Shown here: positions 24,191 through 32,113 of the stretch, piece by piece | How positions within the stretch are numbered: position 1 is the first letter of the stretch | How the letters are laid out: each line of letters starts with the position of its first letter | Source of the DNA: Streptomyces zhihengii | GTDB lineage: Bacteria; Actinomycetota; Actinomycetes; Streptomycetales; Streptomycetaceae | Length of the DNA stretch: 64,000 nucleotides | Direction: 5' to 3' | NCBI RefSeq assembly: GCF_016919245.1 | Contig: NZ_JAFEJA010000001.1 | Coordinates: forward strand, 6,225,501 to 6,289,500 | Position numbers and translations under genes: made by a program | Notes under the pieces: generated by a model | Seen by the model: only the letters and a program-made list of their open reading frames with translations | The model's database searches: none | Told to the model about the DNA's origin: nothing

Positions 24191-25123
24191 TCAGACCAGC
24201 GCCCCGAGGAGCGGCCCCGCGAGGGCCGGCGGGCACGCGTTGCCGATCTGCTGCCCGATGTCCTTCCCAGACCATGGCCAGTCGCCGGGGAAGGACTGGA
24301 GGGTCCCCGCCTCGCCGGGCGTGAACCGGGACTGCTCCACCCCGTCCAGGCCCACCACGCGGTTCCGGAAGATCTTCCCCGTCACCGTGAACGCGGGCTC
24401 GGAGGAGTGTCGACGCCCCCGATTCCTCGGGTCGCCGCCGGTGCCGTAGTTGGACACCACCTCGAACTCGCCCCGGCGCGGCATGACGTCGCCCATGGTC
24501 CGCGTGGCCAGGCGCCCGAGCACGGGGTGCGTACGGTGCCGGTCGTGCGTCGGCGAGGGGAGCGTCACGGAGCCGTCCAGGCGAGCCAGGAGCACTGCCC
24601 GGCGGCGTGTCTGCGGCACGCCGAACTCCTCCGTGTTCAGCACCCCGTATGCCGTGCTGTAGCCGAGCCCGGTGAGCACTTCGGCGTACGCCTCCCACAC
24701 GGGGAGCACGGTGGGCACCTGTTCCAGGAGGATCGCCCGGTACGGGGCCCCGTCGCCGTGTGCCTCCAGGGCCCAACGCAGCGGTTCCAGGACGAGGGAG
24801 GTGCGCTCGTCCAGCTCGCCCGCGGCGGCCACCCTGCCTCGTACGCTCGCGTCTCGGACGGCGGCGAGCACGGTGGTGAGTACCCGACGTCCGGCGCCGT
24901 TCCCGGTGACGCTGAAGGTCTGGCACGGCGGGCCGCCCGCGAGGACGTCCTCGCCCGGCGCGTCCTCGGGGCCGTAGTCGCGAACATCGCCGTGGACCGT
25001 GGGGAGCCCGGCGGCCCGGCGGGTGGCGACCGCACCGGCGTCCCACTCGAACCCGGTCAGGTTGACGCCCAACTCTCGGGCCGCACAGTCGATTCCGCCG
25101 GGGCCGGCGAACAGGTCGGGCAT
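24191..25123 (-). CDS. DNA (cytosine-5-)-methyltransferase
   Basis: This 310-residue C5-methyltransferase has motif I DLFAGPGGID (AdoMet binding), motif IV GGPPCQTFS with the catalytic cysteine at residue 67, motif VI in the variant form LLEQVP (instead of ENV), motif VIII QTRRRAVLLARL, a target recognition region around residues 190-265, and motif X IGNACPPALA. No restriction endonuclease gene is next to it, so it is an orphan. It may protect element DNA from host restriction upon transfer or influence gene expression. It lies between the Xre gene and the transfer genes, on the same strand. Confidence 0.93.
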   Translation of the reverse strand: MPDLFAGPGGIDCAARELGVNLTGFEWDAGAVATRRAAGLPTVHGDVRDYGPEDAPGEDVLAGGPPCQTFSVTGNGAGRRVLTTVLAAVRDASVRGRVAAAGELDERTSLVLEPLRWALEAHGDGAPYRAILLEQVPTVLPVWEAYAEVLTGLGYSTAYGVLNTEEFGVPQTRRRAVLLARLDGSVTLPSPTHDRHRTHPVLGRLATRTMGDVMPRRGEFEVVSNYGTGGDPRNRGRRHSSEPAFTVTGKIFRNRVVGLDGVEQSRFTPGEAGTLQSFPGDWPWSGKDIGQQIGNACPPALAGPLLGALV

Positions 25124-25130
25124 CGGTCCT

Positions 25131-25607
25131 TCACCGCCCCGTCTTGCTCGTGCTCGCGGCCCGGCCGAACACCGTGCGGCTCGTGTTGGTCGCCGTGTTG
25201 GTCGTCTGCGAGACGGGCCCGGCGTAGTTGTTGGTCACCGTGGTCACGGCCGTGCCCGCGTCCTTCGCGGCGCGTCCGGCGGTCCGGAGGAGTCCGCCGA
25301 GGGCGAGCGCGAACACCGAGGGTGCGCCCGCCGCGACGGCGAGGGTCACGGGGTCCACGGTGCTGAGCGCGAGGAGCACGGCGGAGATGCCCGCACCGGC
25401 GAGTGCCGTGCCGCCGCCGGCAGCGAGCATCACGGTGGCCAGCTCGGTCGTGCGGGCCGACTGCGGCGCCCGGCCCGGCTGCGCCACGGGGAGCGCCCCG
25501 GTCGGCTGTGGCGGGGAGCCGTCGCGATACGACGTCGGGACCGCCGTCCCGAGGAGGTAGGCCGACGCGTCGCGCTCGGCCGGGGAGAGGTCCACGGAGT
25601 CGTTCAC
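25131..25607 (-). CDS. Small membrane protein, possibly conjugative spread (Spd-like)
   Basis: GTG start (VNDSVDLSPAERDASAYLLG) with an excellent GGAGGG site, 158 residues. A soluble N-terminal part of about 60 residues is followed by two hydrophobic segments (ATVMLAAGGGTALAGAGISAV and VTLAVAAGAPSVFALALGGL) and a Thr/Asn/Ser-rich polar tail. No named family is recognised. Position beside the TraB-type translocase and its repeats suggests a role like the Spd proteins of Streptomyces plasmids, which help intramycelial plasmid spread. That role is inference from context. Confidence 0.65.
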   Translation of the reverse strand: MNDSVDLSPAERDASAYLLGTAVPTSYRDGSPPQPTGALPVAQPGRAPQSARTTELATVMLAAGGGTALAGAGISAVLLALSTVDPVTLAVAAGAPSVFALALGGLLRTAGRAAKDAGTAVTTVTNNYAGPVSQTTNTATNTSRTVFGRAASTSKTGR

Positions 25608-25693
25608 GATGCCCTCCAGGGCGTGAGAGAGGGCCCGACGGGAGTGCCGGGCCCTCGGGTGATCTGCGGTGGTTTGTACGTCGGCCAGCACCC

Positions 25694-25820
25694 CGGCCAG
25701 ACCTCGGCCGGACCTCGGACGACGTCCTAGGTCTGGCCGAGGTGCGGGGCGGGTCCGTCCTAGGTGCGTCCTAGGGCGTGACCTGCGGTTTCTTTCGGTC
25801 GTCCTGGGTGGTGTCCTAGG
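25694..25820. repeat. Helically phased GTCCTAGG repeats, candidate clt/TraB recognition site
   Basis: GTCCTAGG occurs at 25724, 25757, 25768 and 25813, with the variant GTCCTGGG at 25801. Steps are 33, 11, 33 and 12 bp, that is, close to multiples of one DNA turn. An 11-bp inverted repeat CGGCCAGACCT/AGGTCTGGCCG (25694-25704/25729-25739) covers the first copy. The region lies just after the translocase gene. Conjugative Streptomyces elements need only a TraB-type protein and a clt locus of 8-bp repeats bound by its C-terminal winged helix; these repeats fit that description. Confidence 0.62.
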
Positions 25821-25833
25821 TGCAAACCGTGAT

Positions 25834-28005
25834 CTAACGGACCTCGGACAGGTCATCCAGTCGGTACCCGAGCGACCGCTTCCCGTCGGGGCCGTCGACC
25901 TTCGGCGTCGGCACCTCCAGGCCCTCGGCGTCCAGCCACTCGGCGAGGAGCTTCCCCGCCCGCGAGCGGAACTGTGCCTCGCTCTCCCCGTCCTCCGGGG
26001 CGTACTGCGGATCGACACCAGCGAGGTAGGCGAGCACCTCGCCCTTCGTCGCCACGCCCCGGCCCGTTGCGGTCACGGCCGCGATCAGGTGGTCCAGGAG
26101 CCGGGGCGCCGCCGGGGCGGCGGTGGCGCCGAGCGGAGCCATGCCCGGCATGGTGCCCGCCTCGGCGCGCAGCTCGGTCGCCCGCCCGATGATCTGCTCC
26201 ACCTCGTCGTCCTTGTAGAAATACCCCCGGACCAGCTCCGGCTCCGCCGACTCACCGGACATCAGGATCCCCACACCACGCTGGGACTTGAGGATCGTCT
26301 GAGCGTTCTGACCGGCCGACGCGTACCCCTTGCCGAGGATGGTGTCTGACGCCTCCGGGGTCATGCACCGCATGGCCCACCGGACCGAGAGGAGGTCTCG
26401 CACCGACGTCGGCACCGAGTCGGACGAGGGCTTCTGCGTGGCCGCGAGAGACGCGATACCCAGCGCCCGGCCCTGCGAGACGATGAGCTGGAACAGGCGG
26501 TTCAGTTCCTCGCGCAGCTTCGCCGGCGCCCCGGCCACGTAGGACGCCCACTCGTCCACGAAGAGGATCGCGAGCGCGAGTCGCCGATCCTTGACGGCCA
26601 GCTCGGCGGACACCTTGCGGGCCCCGTGCTCGCGCAGCGCCGCCCGGCGGGCGGGGACCTCCATCTCCCACACGTGGGTCAGGATCGAGAGGAGCGCCTC
26701 CGGGTCGCCCGCCGTGTCGATCATCTCCGCGATCGACTCGAACGGGACGAGGTCGAACCCGGCCTTCCCGTCCGCGAGGTACAGCCGCGTGTACGGGTCG
26801 AGCGCCGCCGCGAGAAGGACGTTGTTCACGGCCGCCGACTTGCCCGCACCGGGCTCGCCGCCGAACAGACCGGAGCGCTCCACCCAATCGGTCTCGATGG
26901 GCTTGCCCCGCATGGAGACGCCCATCGGCACGGGCTTGAACAGGTCCATGCGGCCCGCCGTGAGGAGCGGCCCGGGGGAGGGCTTCCCGGTGAACGGGAT
27001 GCGCAGGTTCACCCGGAGATGGATCCGTCCCTCGCGCTCGCCGCGACCCTGGTGTACCTGCGTGATCGAGACGCCCATCGCGGAGGCGAGACCCTTCACG
27101 GCCGACAGCGCCTTGTCGGTCGGCATCCCCGAGGGAAGGTCGAACACCACCTCGTACGCGTCGCCGTCCCGGGTCAGCGCCACGGGGGACAGGAGCTTCA
27201 GGATCTGATCGTCCTTCAGGACCCCCGCGTCCCGGTACGCCGCGTTCAGCGTCTCGTCGGTGAGCTTCCCGCCGTCCCCGAGGGCCACGGAGTCGGACGT
27301 CCACGTCTCGCCCGCGTCGGTGCGCCGACCGATCAGAGCCAGGACGAACGACGTGGCGGCGCAGGCCACCAGGGACCCGTTCGTGACGTCCCCGAGGGCG
27401 AGCACCGAACCGACCTCGGCGGCGACCAGCGGGGCGGCCACCGCCGACGCCCGCCACGCCCGCCGAGCCCGCGTCGCCTTGCGCACCTTGGCCAGGGCGG
27501 TCATGGCGGCGGCCGAGTCCTTCGACGCGTCGTCCATGACCTTGGCCAGCTTGTTCTTCTTGTCACCCGGGATCAGCTTGTGGGCGTGAGCCCGGCGGGC
27601 GGCCCGATACGCCTCCTGCGCCCGACGCGCCTCGTGCTTGGACCGGTCGATGTCAGCGCCCTCCACGCCCTTGACCCACCGGGTCGTCCGGGCGAGCCCC
27701 CGCCAGACCTGCGCCGCGTGCCCGTGCTCACCGCCCTGGCGGCGCACCCAGCGCCGGAACCCGTGAACGGAGTTGACTCGGGCGACGCGGCCCCGGCCCT
27801 TCCACCCGGCGCCGTTCTTCACCCATGCGGGCGTCAGCGGGGTGGTGCCCGCCGGGTCGGCGGATACCTCGGGGAGCGGGTTGGCGGCCACGGTGGCGGC
27901 GGCGGTCGGGCGGAACCCGTCGCCGCCCCACACGGACGCGTTGGCGACCAGGGCGTCCCACTCGGGGTCGGGGGCGCCCGCGGGGGTGGTCTCGTGCGTG
28001 CTCAT
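25834..28005 (-). CDS. FtsK/SpoIIIE-type conjugative DNA translocase (TraB/TraSA-like)
   Basis: A 723-residue protein (MSTHETTPAGAPDPEWDALV...). After a basic N-terminal half (about 50-170) come two membrane helices (about 180-225). The ATPase core has Walker A GGEPGAGKSAAVNN (about 385-395), Walker B LAILFVDEWASYV and the downstream sensor region SQGRALGIASLAATQKPS. The C-terminal 90 residues (LLDHLIAAVTATGRGVATKGEVLAYLAG...) form a winged-helix-like domain. This is the layout of TraB of pSVH1 and TraSA of pSAM2, which form a hexameric pore and move double-stranded DNA between mycelia. Phased 8-bp repeats lie directly downstream of its stop. Confidence 0.93.
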   Translation of the reverse strand: MSTHETTPAGAPDPEWDALVANASVWGGDGFRPTAAATVAANPLPEVSADPAGTTPLTPAWVKNGAGWKGRGRVARVNSVHGFRRWVRRQGGEHGHAAQVWRGLARTTRWVKGVEGADIDRSKHEARRAQEAYRAARRAHAHKLIPGDKKNKLAKVMDDASKDSAAAMTALAKVRKATRARRAWRASAVAAPLVAAEVGSVLALGDVTNGSLVACAATSFVLALIGRRTDAGETWTSDSVALGDGGKLTDETLNAAYRDAGVLKDDQILKLLSPVALTRDGDAYEVVFDLPSGMPTDKALSAVKGLASAMGVSITQVHQGRGEREGRIHLRVNLRIPFTGKPSPGPLLTAGRMDLFKPVPMGVSMRGKPIETDWVERSGLFGGEPGAGKSAAVNNVLLAAALDPYTRLYLADGKAGFDLVPFESIAEMIDTAGDPEALLSILTHVWEMEVPARRAALREHGARKVSAELAVKDRRLALAILFVDEWASYVAGAPAKLREELNRLFQLIVSQGRALGIASLAATQKPSSDSVPTSVRDLLSVRWAMRCMTPEASDTILGKGYASAGQNAQTILKSQRGVGILMSGESAEPELVRGYFYKDDEVEQIIGRATELRAEAGTMPGMAPLGATAAPAAPRLLDHLIAAVTATGRGVATKGEVLAYLAGVDPQYAPEDGESEAQFRSRAGKLLAEWLDAEGLEVPTPKVDGPDGKRSLGYRLDDLSEVR

Positions 28006-28076
28006 CGTTCGTTCCCTCCATGGGAAGGGCCCGGCGGGGGTGGCCGCCGGGCCCGAGTTGGTCGTGTACGTTCGTG

Positions 28077-28115
28077 GCGCCCCGCCCCCTCACTAGTCCT
28101 GAGGGGGCGGGGCGC
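28077..28115 (-). terminator. Terminator hairpin between DUF2637-like and translocase genes
   Basis: A perfect 16-bp stem (28077-28092 with 28100-28115) with loop CTAGTCC. A second hairpin, GGGCCCGGCGG with CCGCCGGGCCC (28027-28053), lies nearer the translocase start and may attenuate its expression. Confidence 0.72.
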
Positions 28116-28130
28116 TCTGCCTGGTGCGGG

Positions 28131-29282
28131 TCAGTGGCTCTCGCGCTCGTCCTTCACCGCGTCGCGGATCCGCTTTGCGTACTGGTTCGAGCGACCGAGG
28201 AGCTTGGCGACCGCCGGGGTAGAGAACCGGGCCGGAGCCGCGTCGTAGAGCTTCCGCGCCGCGTCCAGGTCGGCCCCCGCGAGAGGCTCCACGTCGTCCT
28301 TCCGGGCCGTCCTCCCGGGCCGCGACAGCCCAATCCCCCCAAGGGGCCCACGCTTCTTCGCGGGGCCGCCAGAGGGGCGCTGAGAGCCATCGCTCTCGCC
28401 CTCCGGGAAGAGGTCCGAGAGGAGCGCGTCCACGGCCAGCGCCTCCGGCGAGAACCCGTCGCCGTCCTCGCCCGCGTCGCGGAACCGACGGCCCGAGTCG
28501 ACCGACCGGGCGCGCAGTGCCGGCGTCATGCCGAGTACGTCCGTGCCGTGCTCGATCCGCCACGCCCGGCGCCACGCCTCCGACTCGGTCAGCGCCCCGT
28601 CGTAGTCGGCGAGCACGAGAGAGCGGGCGATGCTGGCGACCGCCTTATGGGCGCTCTCCCGGTCCCTCGTCCGGCGCTTCGCGGCCCCGTCGCGCTTCCG
28701 GTCCTCACGGGTCCGGGTGCTCGGGTGCGTCCGCCGGTCCCAGAGGATCGCGGCGAGCGGGGCGAGCACCCCGAACGCGACACCGAGGACGCCACCCCAG
28801 TGCAGGAAGTTCAACACCCCCGCGAACGCGGCCAGCGTGAACGCGCCTGCGCGCAGGGCCCCGGTCGGCCGGTGGTCCCTCTCCGCCCTCGCGGCCAGCG
28901 CCGTGAACGCCCACGTGGCCGCCTCGATCGCGAACGCCCCAAGGGTCGCCTCCAGGGTGTTCGCGCCGTGGTCCCGGAAGTAGCCGAGCTGCGAGCTGTA
29001 CGACGCGACCAGCGCGGCGCCCATGACCGAGAAGACGAACAGCGTGGCCGCCTCGGACGCGGCCTTCGCGACCAGCGCCGAGCGGCGGGCACGGGCCGCC
29101 GCCCTCTTCGCGGCGCGCTCCTTCGCATCGGCCGCGTCCTGCGACCGGCGCCGCTTGTCCTCGGCCTCGGCGTCCTTCCGGCGCTCCTCGGCCCGGAGCC
29201 GCTCGGTCTCGATCTTCGCCTTCAGCTTCAGTTCAGCGTCGGCGGCCCGGTCGGCCCGCCGTTCTGCGCGATAGTCGCTCAT
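28131..29282 (-). CDS. Membrane protein of the DUF2637/SpdB type
   Basis: A 383-residue protein. An N-terminal charged coiled coil (about 1-70, rich in Arg, Ala, Glu, Lys) is followed by a membrane domain with about four helices (about 75-190: EAATLFVFSVMGAALVAS, LGAFAIEAATWAFTALAA, FTLAAFAGVLNFLHWGG, VLGVAFGVLAPLAAIL). A long cytoplasmic region follows, ending in a helix-turn-helix-like segment (STPAVAKLLGRSNQYAKRIRDAV). This resembles DUF2637/SpdB2-like proteins that accompany TraB translocases in Streptomyces conjugative elements, with the C-terminal part able to bind DNA. It would help spread of the element through septa (inference from context). Confidence 0.75.
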   Translation of the reverse strand: MSDYRAERRADRAADAELKLKAKIETERLRAEERRKDAEAEDKRRRSQDAADAKERAAKRAAARARRSALVAKAASEAATLFVFSVMGAALVASYSSQLGYFRDHGANTLEATLGAFAIEAATWAFTALAARAERDHRPTGALRAGAFTLAAFAGVLNFLHWGGVLGVAFGVLAPLAAILWDRRTHPSTRTREDRKRDGAAKRRTRDRESAHKAVASIARSLVLADYDGALTESEAWRRAWRIEHGTDVLGMTPALRARSVDSGRRFRDAGEDGDGFSPEALAVDALLSDLFPEGESDGSQRPSGGPAKKRGPLGGIGLSRPGRTARKDDVEPLAGADLDAARKLYDAAPARFSTPAVAKLLGRSNQYAKRIRDAVKDERESH

Positions 29283-29295
29283 GTCGTCCGTCCTC

Positions 29296-29499
29296 TCAGG
29301 ACTCGTTCACGGGGATGCCGGCATGCCGTAGCTCGGTCATCCGGTTCGCCTTCCAGCGGGAGCCGGAAGGGGTACTGGCCAGGAACACCAGCCGGTTCGC
29401 CTGCGGGTGACTGACCCGCCAGTGACCGCCGGGGGTCCGCTCGATGTGCGCCCCGGCCCGGCGCAGTTCGCGCAGGAGCCGGGAGACCTCGCCCGCCAT
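29296..29499 (-). CDS. HicA-like small protein without HicB partner
   Basis: A 67-residue protein (MAGEVSRLLRELRRAGAHIERT...). The order helix, strand with GGHWRVSHP, strand RLVFLASTPSG, then a basic helix (SRWKANRMTELRHAGI) matches the dsRBD-like HicA/YcfA fold, including the histidine used by HicA mRNA-cleaving toxins. No HicB antitoxin gene adjoins it. The neighbours are a two-helix membrane protein upstream, whose stop overlaps this start (TGATG), and the DUF2637-like gene downstream. It may be a nucleic-acid-binding protein of the transfer operon rather than a toxin. Confidence 0.6.
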   Translation of the reverse strand: MAGEVSRLLRELRRAGAHIERTPGGHWRVSHPQANRLVFLASTPSGSRWKANRMTELRHAGIPVNES

Positions 29500-29786
29500 C
29501 ACGCGGTACGCGGGGCCGGGCGCTTGGGCTTGGTCCGCTTCGGCGCCGGGGCGGTGGTGGTGGGCACGGCCGCCGGCGGGAACTTCCGGTTCAGCGTCCA
29601 GCCGAGGACCAGGACCAGGACCAGGAGGGCCGGTCCGGGGATCGTCCCCAGAATCGTGGCGCCGCCCTGGACGATCAGGGCGGCCGGGGCGGCGGCGGCC
29701 GGGGCGATGCCGGTCAGCAGCAGCCATGCGACGAGCACGATCAGGAGCGCGACGGCGGGGCGGATACGGAGTTTGGGCGCCTTCAT
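29499..29786 (-). CDS. Small two-helix membrane protein
   Basis: A 95-residue protein with a basic N terminus (MKAPKLRIRPAV), two hydrophobic helices (ALLIVLVAWLLLTGIAPAAAA and ILGTIPGPALLVLVLVLGW) and a Pro/Lys/Thr-rich basic tail. No enzymatic motif. Its stop overlaps the start of the HicA-like gene. The pattern fits accessory membrane proteins of conjugative elements. Confidence 0.65.
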   Translation of the reverse strand: MKAPKLRIRPAVALLIVLVAWLLLTGIAPAAAAPAALIVQGGATILGTIPGPALLVLVLVLGWTLNRKFPPAAVPTTTAPAPKRTKPKRPAPRTA

Positions 29787-29861
29787 GGCGGGGTCCTCTC
29801 GGGTGGGCGTGAGAGGGGCGCAGCCGTGCGCTGCGCCCGAGGGTGGTGCGGGTGGCGCTGG

Positions 29862-30287
29862 TCAGACGGAGGCGAGAGCCAGGGTGGCGAGTCCGAGCGC
29901 GAGCACGTGGGCGGTCTGGTCGACGTGGGCGGCCCCGCCGTGCTCGGCCCATGACGTCTGCCGCATGCGGGTCATCCACCAGCGGACGGGCCACCGGCGG
30001 TCGATGAAGGCATGCGTCCCGCCGATCCACGTCAGAGCGGCGAGCGCGACCGGCAGGGAGATGGTGGCGCCAAGCACAGTGACGGCGACCGCGAGGGCGA
30101 TGCCGCAGGAGGCCACGTGGGTCGCGGCGTGAGCGAGGTTCGCCCGCCACCCCTCGGCCCCGGCGTCCGCCTTGTGCGCCGCCTGGTGGTCGGTCTGGAA
30201 CGGGTAGTCGGCCGCGAGATGGCCGAGGTAGAGCAACACGAACACGGTCGCGAACACGACGGTCCCCTCAGAGATCGAAAAGCGCAC
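29862..30287 (-). CDS. DUF3307-family membrane protein
   Basis: A 141-residue membrane protein. HLAADYPFQTDHQAAHKA near the N terminus, NLAHAATHVASC, THAFIDRRWPVRWWM and HVDQTAHVLALGLA are typical of DUF3307: four or five helices with histidine and aspartate residues that may bind a metal. The family occurs in phages and integrative elements; its function is unknown. It overlaps the next upstream gene by 20 nt (30268-30287), so they are translationally linked. Confidence 0.78.
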   Translation of the reverse strand: MRFSISEGTVVFATVFVLLYLGHLAADYPFQTDHQAAHKADAGAEGWRANLAHAATHVASCGIALAVAVTVLGATISLPVALAALTWIGGTHAFIDRRWPVRWWMTRMRQTSWAEHGGAAHVDQTAHVLALGLATLALASV

Positions 30288-30537
30288 CCGCCTCGGCGGG
30301 CACCGAGGCGGCGCCGAGCTTGCGCGCGGTGCGGGTGACCGCGTCGAAACAGGCGACGCAGAGCGCGCGCCCGTCGGCGGTCACGTACAGGCGACCCGAG
30401 CCCTGGCACGGCTCGGAGTTGCGGGCCCCGGAGTGCCGGGCACCGCAGCGGCCGGGGCAGGCGCAGTGCCCGCCCGCGGCCGCCACGGCCCGCTCCCACT
30501 GCGCCGTCACGACGAGCGGGCGACGCATGGTGCTCAC
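30268..30537 (-). CDS. Small zinc-binding-type protein
   Basis: An 89-residue protein with GTG start (VSTMRRPLVVTAQWERAVAAAGG). It has cysteines arranged as HCACPGRCGARH, then C after about nine residues and CVAC further on, which suggests a zinc knuckle or treble-clef fold. Similar HNH-like or Zn-ribbon small proteins occur in actinobacterial elements, but no nuclease histidine motif is complete. The GTG overlaps the stop of the preceding gene (GTGA), and its own end overlaps the DUF3307 gene. Confidence 0.65.
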   Translation of the reverse strand: MSTMRRPLVVTAQWERAVAAAGGHCACPGRCGARHSGARNSEPCQGSGRLYVTADGRALCVACFDAVTRTARKLGAASVPAEAGALFDL

Positions 30538-30869
30538 GCCGGAACCGCCATCAAGGCGGCGCGCGCCCGGCGGAAGTCGTCACGGCGCGGCCGGTAGGTG
30601 CTCGCGGCCACGGCCACCTCGGCGGGGGTGTAGCGGGTGCAGGCCCTCGCCGGGCGGCGGCCCGCGTGGCTCGTGCCCGCCCGGCCCTCGCACCCGGCCT
30701 TCACCGCGTTGCGGCGCAGGCTCGCCGCCATGGACCGGGCGTCCGAGGGGCGCAGCCCGGCGGCGATGCAGTGGCCGGCCGCAGTGGCCACGCCCCGGCG
30801 CCGCAGCTTGGCGGCGGCCCGGTTGGTGCGCCGCCGGTCGGCGAGCACGCGGTGTGCAGTGCGTTTCAT
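30534..30869 (-). CDS. Small basic hypothetical protein, first gene of the transfer operon
   Basis: A 111-residue, very basic protein (MKRTAHRVLADRRRTNRAAAKL...). The composition suggests nucleic acid binding. Two predicted helices (NRAAAKLRRRGVATAAGHCIAA and DARSMAASLRRNAVKAGC) precede an Arg/Thr-rich part. No family is recognised. It is the first gene after the regulatory region shared with the GntR gene, so it heads the minus-strand operon. Confidence 0.62.
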   Translation of the reverse strand: MKRTAHRVLADRRRTNRAAAKLRRRGVATAAGHCIAAGLRPSDARSMAASLRRNAVKAGCEGRAGTSHAGRRPARACTRYTPAEVAVAASTYRPRRDDFRRARAALMAVPA

Positions 30870-31158
30870 GGGTGCTCCTCACAGGTAGCGGAGGGGCGTC
30901 TGCCGTTCGGCGGCCCCAGCGCCCCTCGGTGGCTTCGTGCCGTACCGCCGTGATCGCGGTCCGAGGGGCTCCATCACCGGTGCTCCGCAGTCGCCCGCGA
31001 AGCCTTGGACTGGTGATCCGTCCCGGCCGCCCTGCCCAGGTAGCGCTTGCGCGCTGGCGGCTCGACACCCTCGCCCCGATCTGTCCCGGGACCCTTCCGC
31101 CCACGGCGATGCCCGGGGCTTTTGGGCCCCGTGCCGTTGGCGACGAGAACGAAGCTAG

Positions 31159-31200
31159 ACCGGTTGACAACCGGATGTCAACCGGTTGACGACCGGTTGG
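31159..31200. promoter_or_regulatory. GntR operator array with overlapping promoter
   Basis: ACCGGTTGACAACCGG (31159-31174), the perfect 14-bp palindrome GTCAACCGGTTGAC (31177-31190) and GACCGGTTGG (31191-31200) lie 45-85 bp before the GntR start. TTGACA inside the first copy could be a -35 box. The 375-bp intergenic region 30870-31244 separates the GntR gene from the divergent transfer operon, so one regulator could repress both. The rest of that gap shows no other clear signal. Confidence 0.72.
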
Positions 31201-31244
31201 TCCGCGCGTAACGTCAGGGCGACCAGCGAGCACAGGAGGCAGGG

Positions 31245-31970
31245 ATGAGCGGATACGCGGAAATCGCAGCTCACTACAGGGATGCGATCGTCAACGGCGA
31301 CTTGAGCCCGGGTGACTCGATGCCCTCGTATGCGGCCGTCGCGGAGGAGCACGACGCCAACCGGACCACCGTGATCCGGGCGTTCGACGTCCTCCGGTCC
31401 GAGGGTCTGATCGTCACCAAGCCGAGCAAGGGCAGCGTCGTGGCGACCCCGCCCGTGGCCGTGACGGGCGCCGGCCGGGTCGACCGGATCCGCCGCAACG
31501 GTCAGCAGTACGCGCGGGGCGAGGTGTCGAGCGGGCACCGGACCGTGCGTCGATCCATCGACGACCCCGAGGTCTGCCAGGCGTTGGACCTGGAGCCCGG
31601 CGACGAGTGCGTCATCCGGATCCGAGTGTTCGAGCGGGACGGCAAGCCGACCAGTGTCGGCCTTTCGGTCTACCCGCCGCGAACCACGGCCGTGGTGCCC
31701 GAGCTGTCCGAGGAGGCCCAGATGAACGGGTTCTTCGGCGGCCTGTACACCGAGCGGACCGGCCGGGAGGTCGTGGCCGGTCAGCGGACCGTCGGGGCCA
31801 GGCAGGCTTCACAGAACGAGCTGAACGACCTCGCGATCGACGCGCCCCCGCACGCGGCCGTGGCGGTGCTGGTGGAGCGGGTGACCTACCACGACGAGGG
31901 CGGCCCGCTCGCGTACTGGGAGGACGTCCATGCGCCCGGTTCCCGGATCGCGATCACCCCCGCCAAGTAG
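31245..31970 (+). CDS. GntR/HutC-family regulator with UTRA domain (KorSA-like)
   Basis: This 241-residue protein has a GntR winged helix at residues 4-72 (YAEIAAHYRDAIVNGDLSPGDSMPSYAAVAEE, then NRTTVIRAFDVLRSEGLI) and a UTRA ligand-binding domain at about 95-235 (VSSGHRTVRRSIDDPEVCQAL, ERDGKPTSVGLSVYPP, VERVTYHDEGGPLAYWEDVH). GntR/UTRA proteins such as KorSA of pSAM2 repress transfer and integrase-activator genes until a signal appears. A three-copy operator just upstream supports autoregulation. It is the only long plus-strand regulator of the element. Confidence 0.9.
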   Translation: MSGYAEIAAHYRDAIVNGDLSPGDSMPSYAAVAEEHDANRTTVIRAFDVLRSEGLIVTKPSKGSVVATPPVAVTGAGRVDRIRRNGQQYARGEVSSGHRTVRRSIDDPEVCQALDLEPGDECVIRIRVFERDGKPTSVGLSVYPPRTTAVVPELSEEAQMNGFFGGLYTERTGREVVAGQRTVGARQASQNELNDLAIDAPPHAAVAVLVERVTYHDEGGPLAYWEDVHAPGSRIAITPAK

Positions 31971-32010
31971 TCGCCCGTGCCCGCCCGTCCGCGAGCATGC
32001 CGACGCAGAA

Positions 32011-32084
32011 AGCCCCGGACCGCATATGGCGGTACCGGGGCTGTGGCAGTGAGAGACCCCGTCGCGGTGGTGTGCGACGGGGTC
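32011..32084 (+). terminator. Two hairpins after the GntR gene
   Basis: AGCCCCGG with CCGGGGCT (32011-32018/32035-32042) and GACCCCGTCGC with GCGACGGGGTC (32055-32065/32074-32084). The first is a likely terminator of the GntR gene. The second lies 30 nt before the start of the next gene. Confidence 0.68.
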
Positions 32085-32113
32085 CGTGTCAGAACCTGGT
32101 GAGAGGAAATGAC

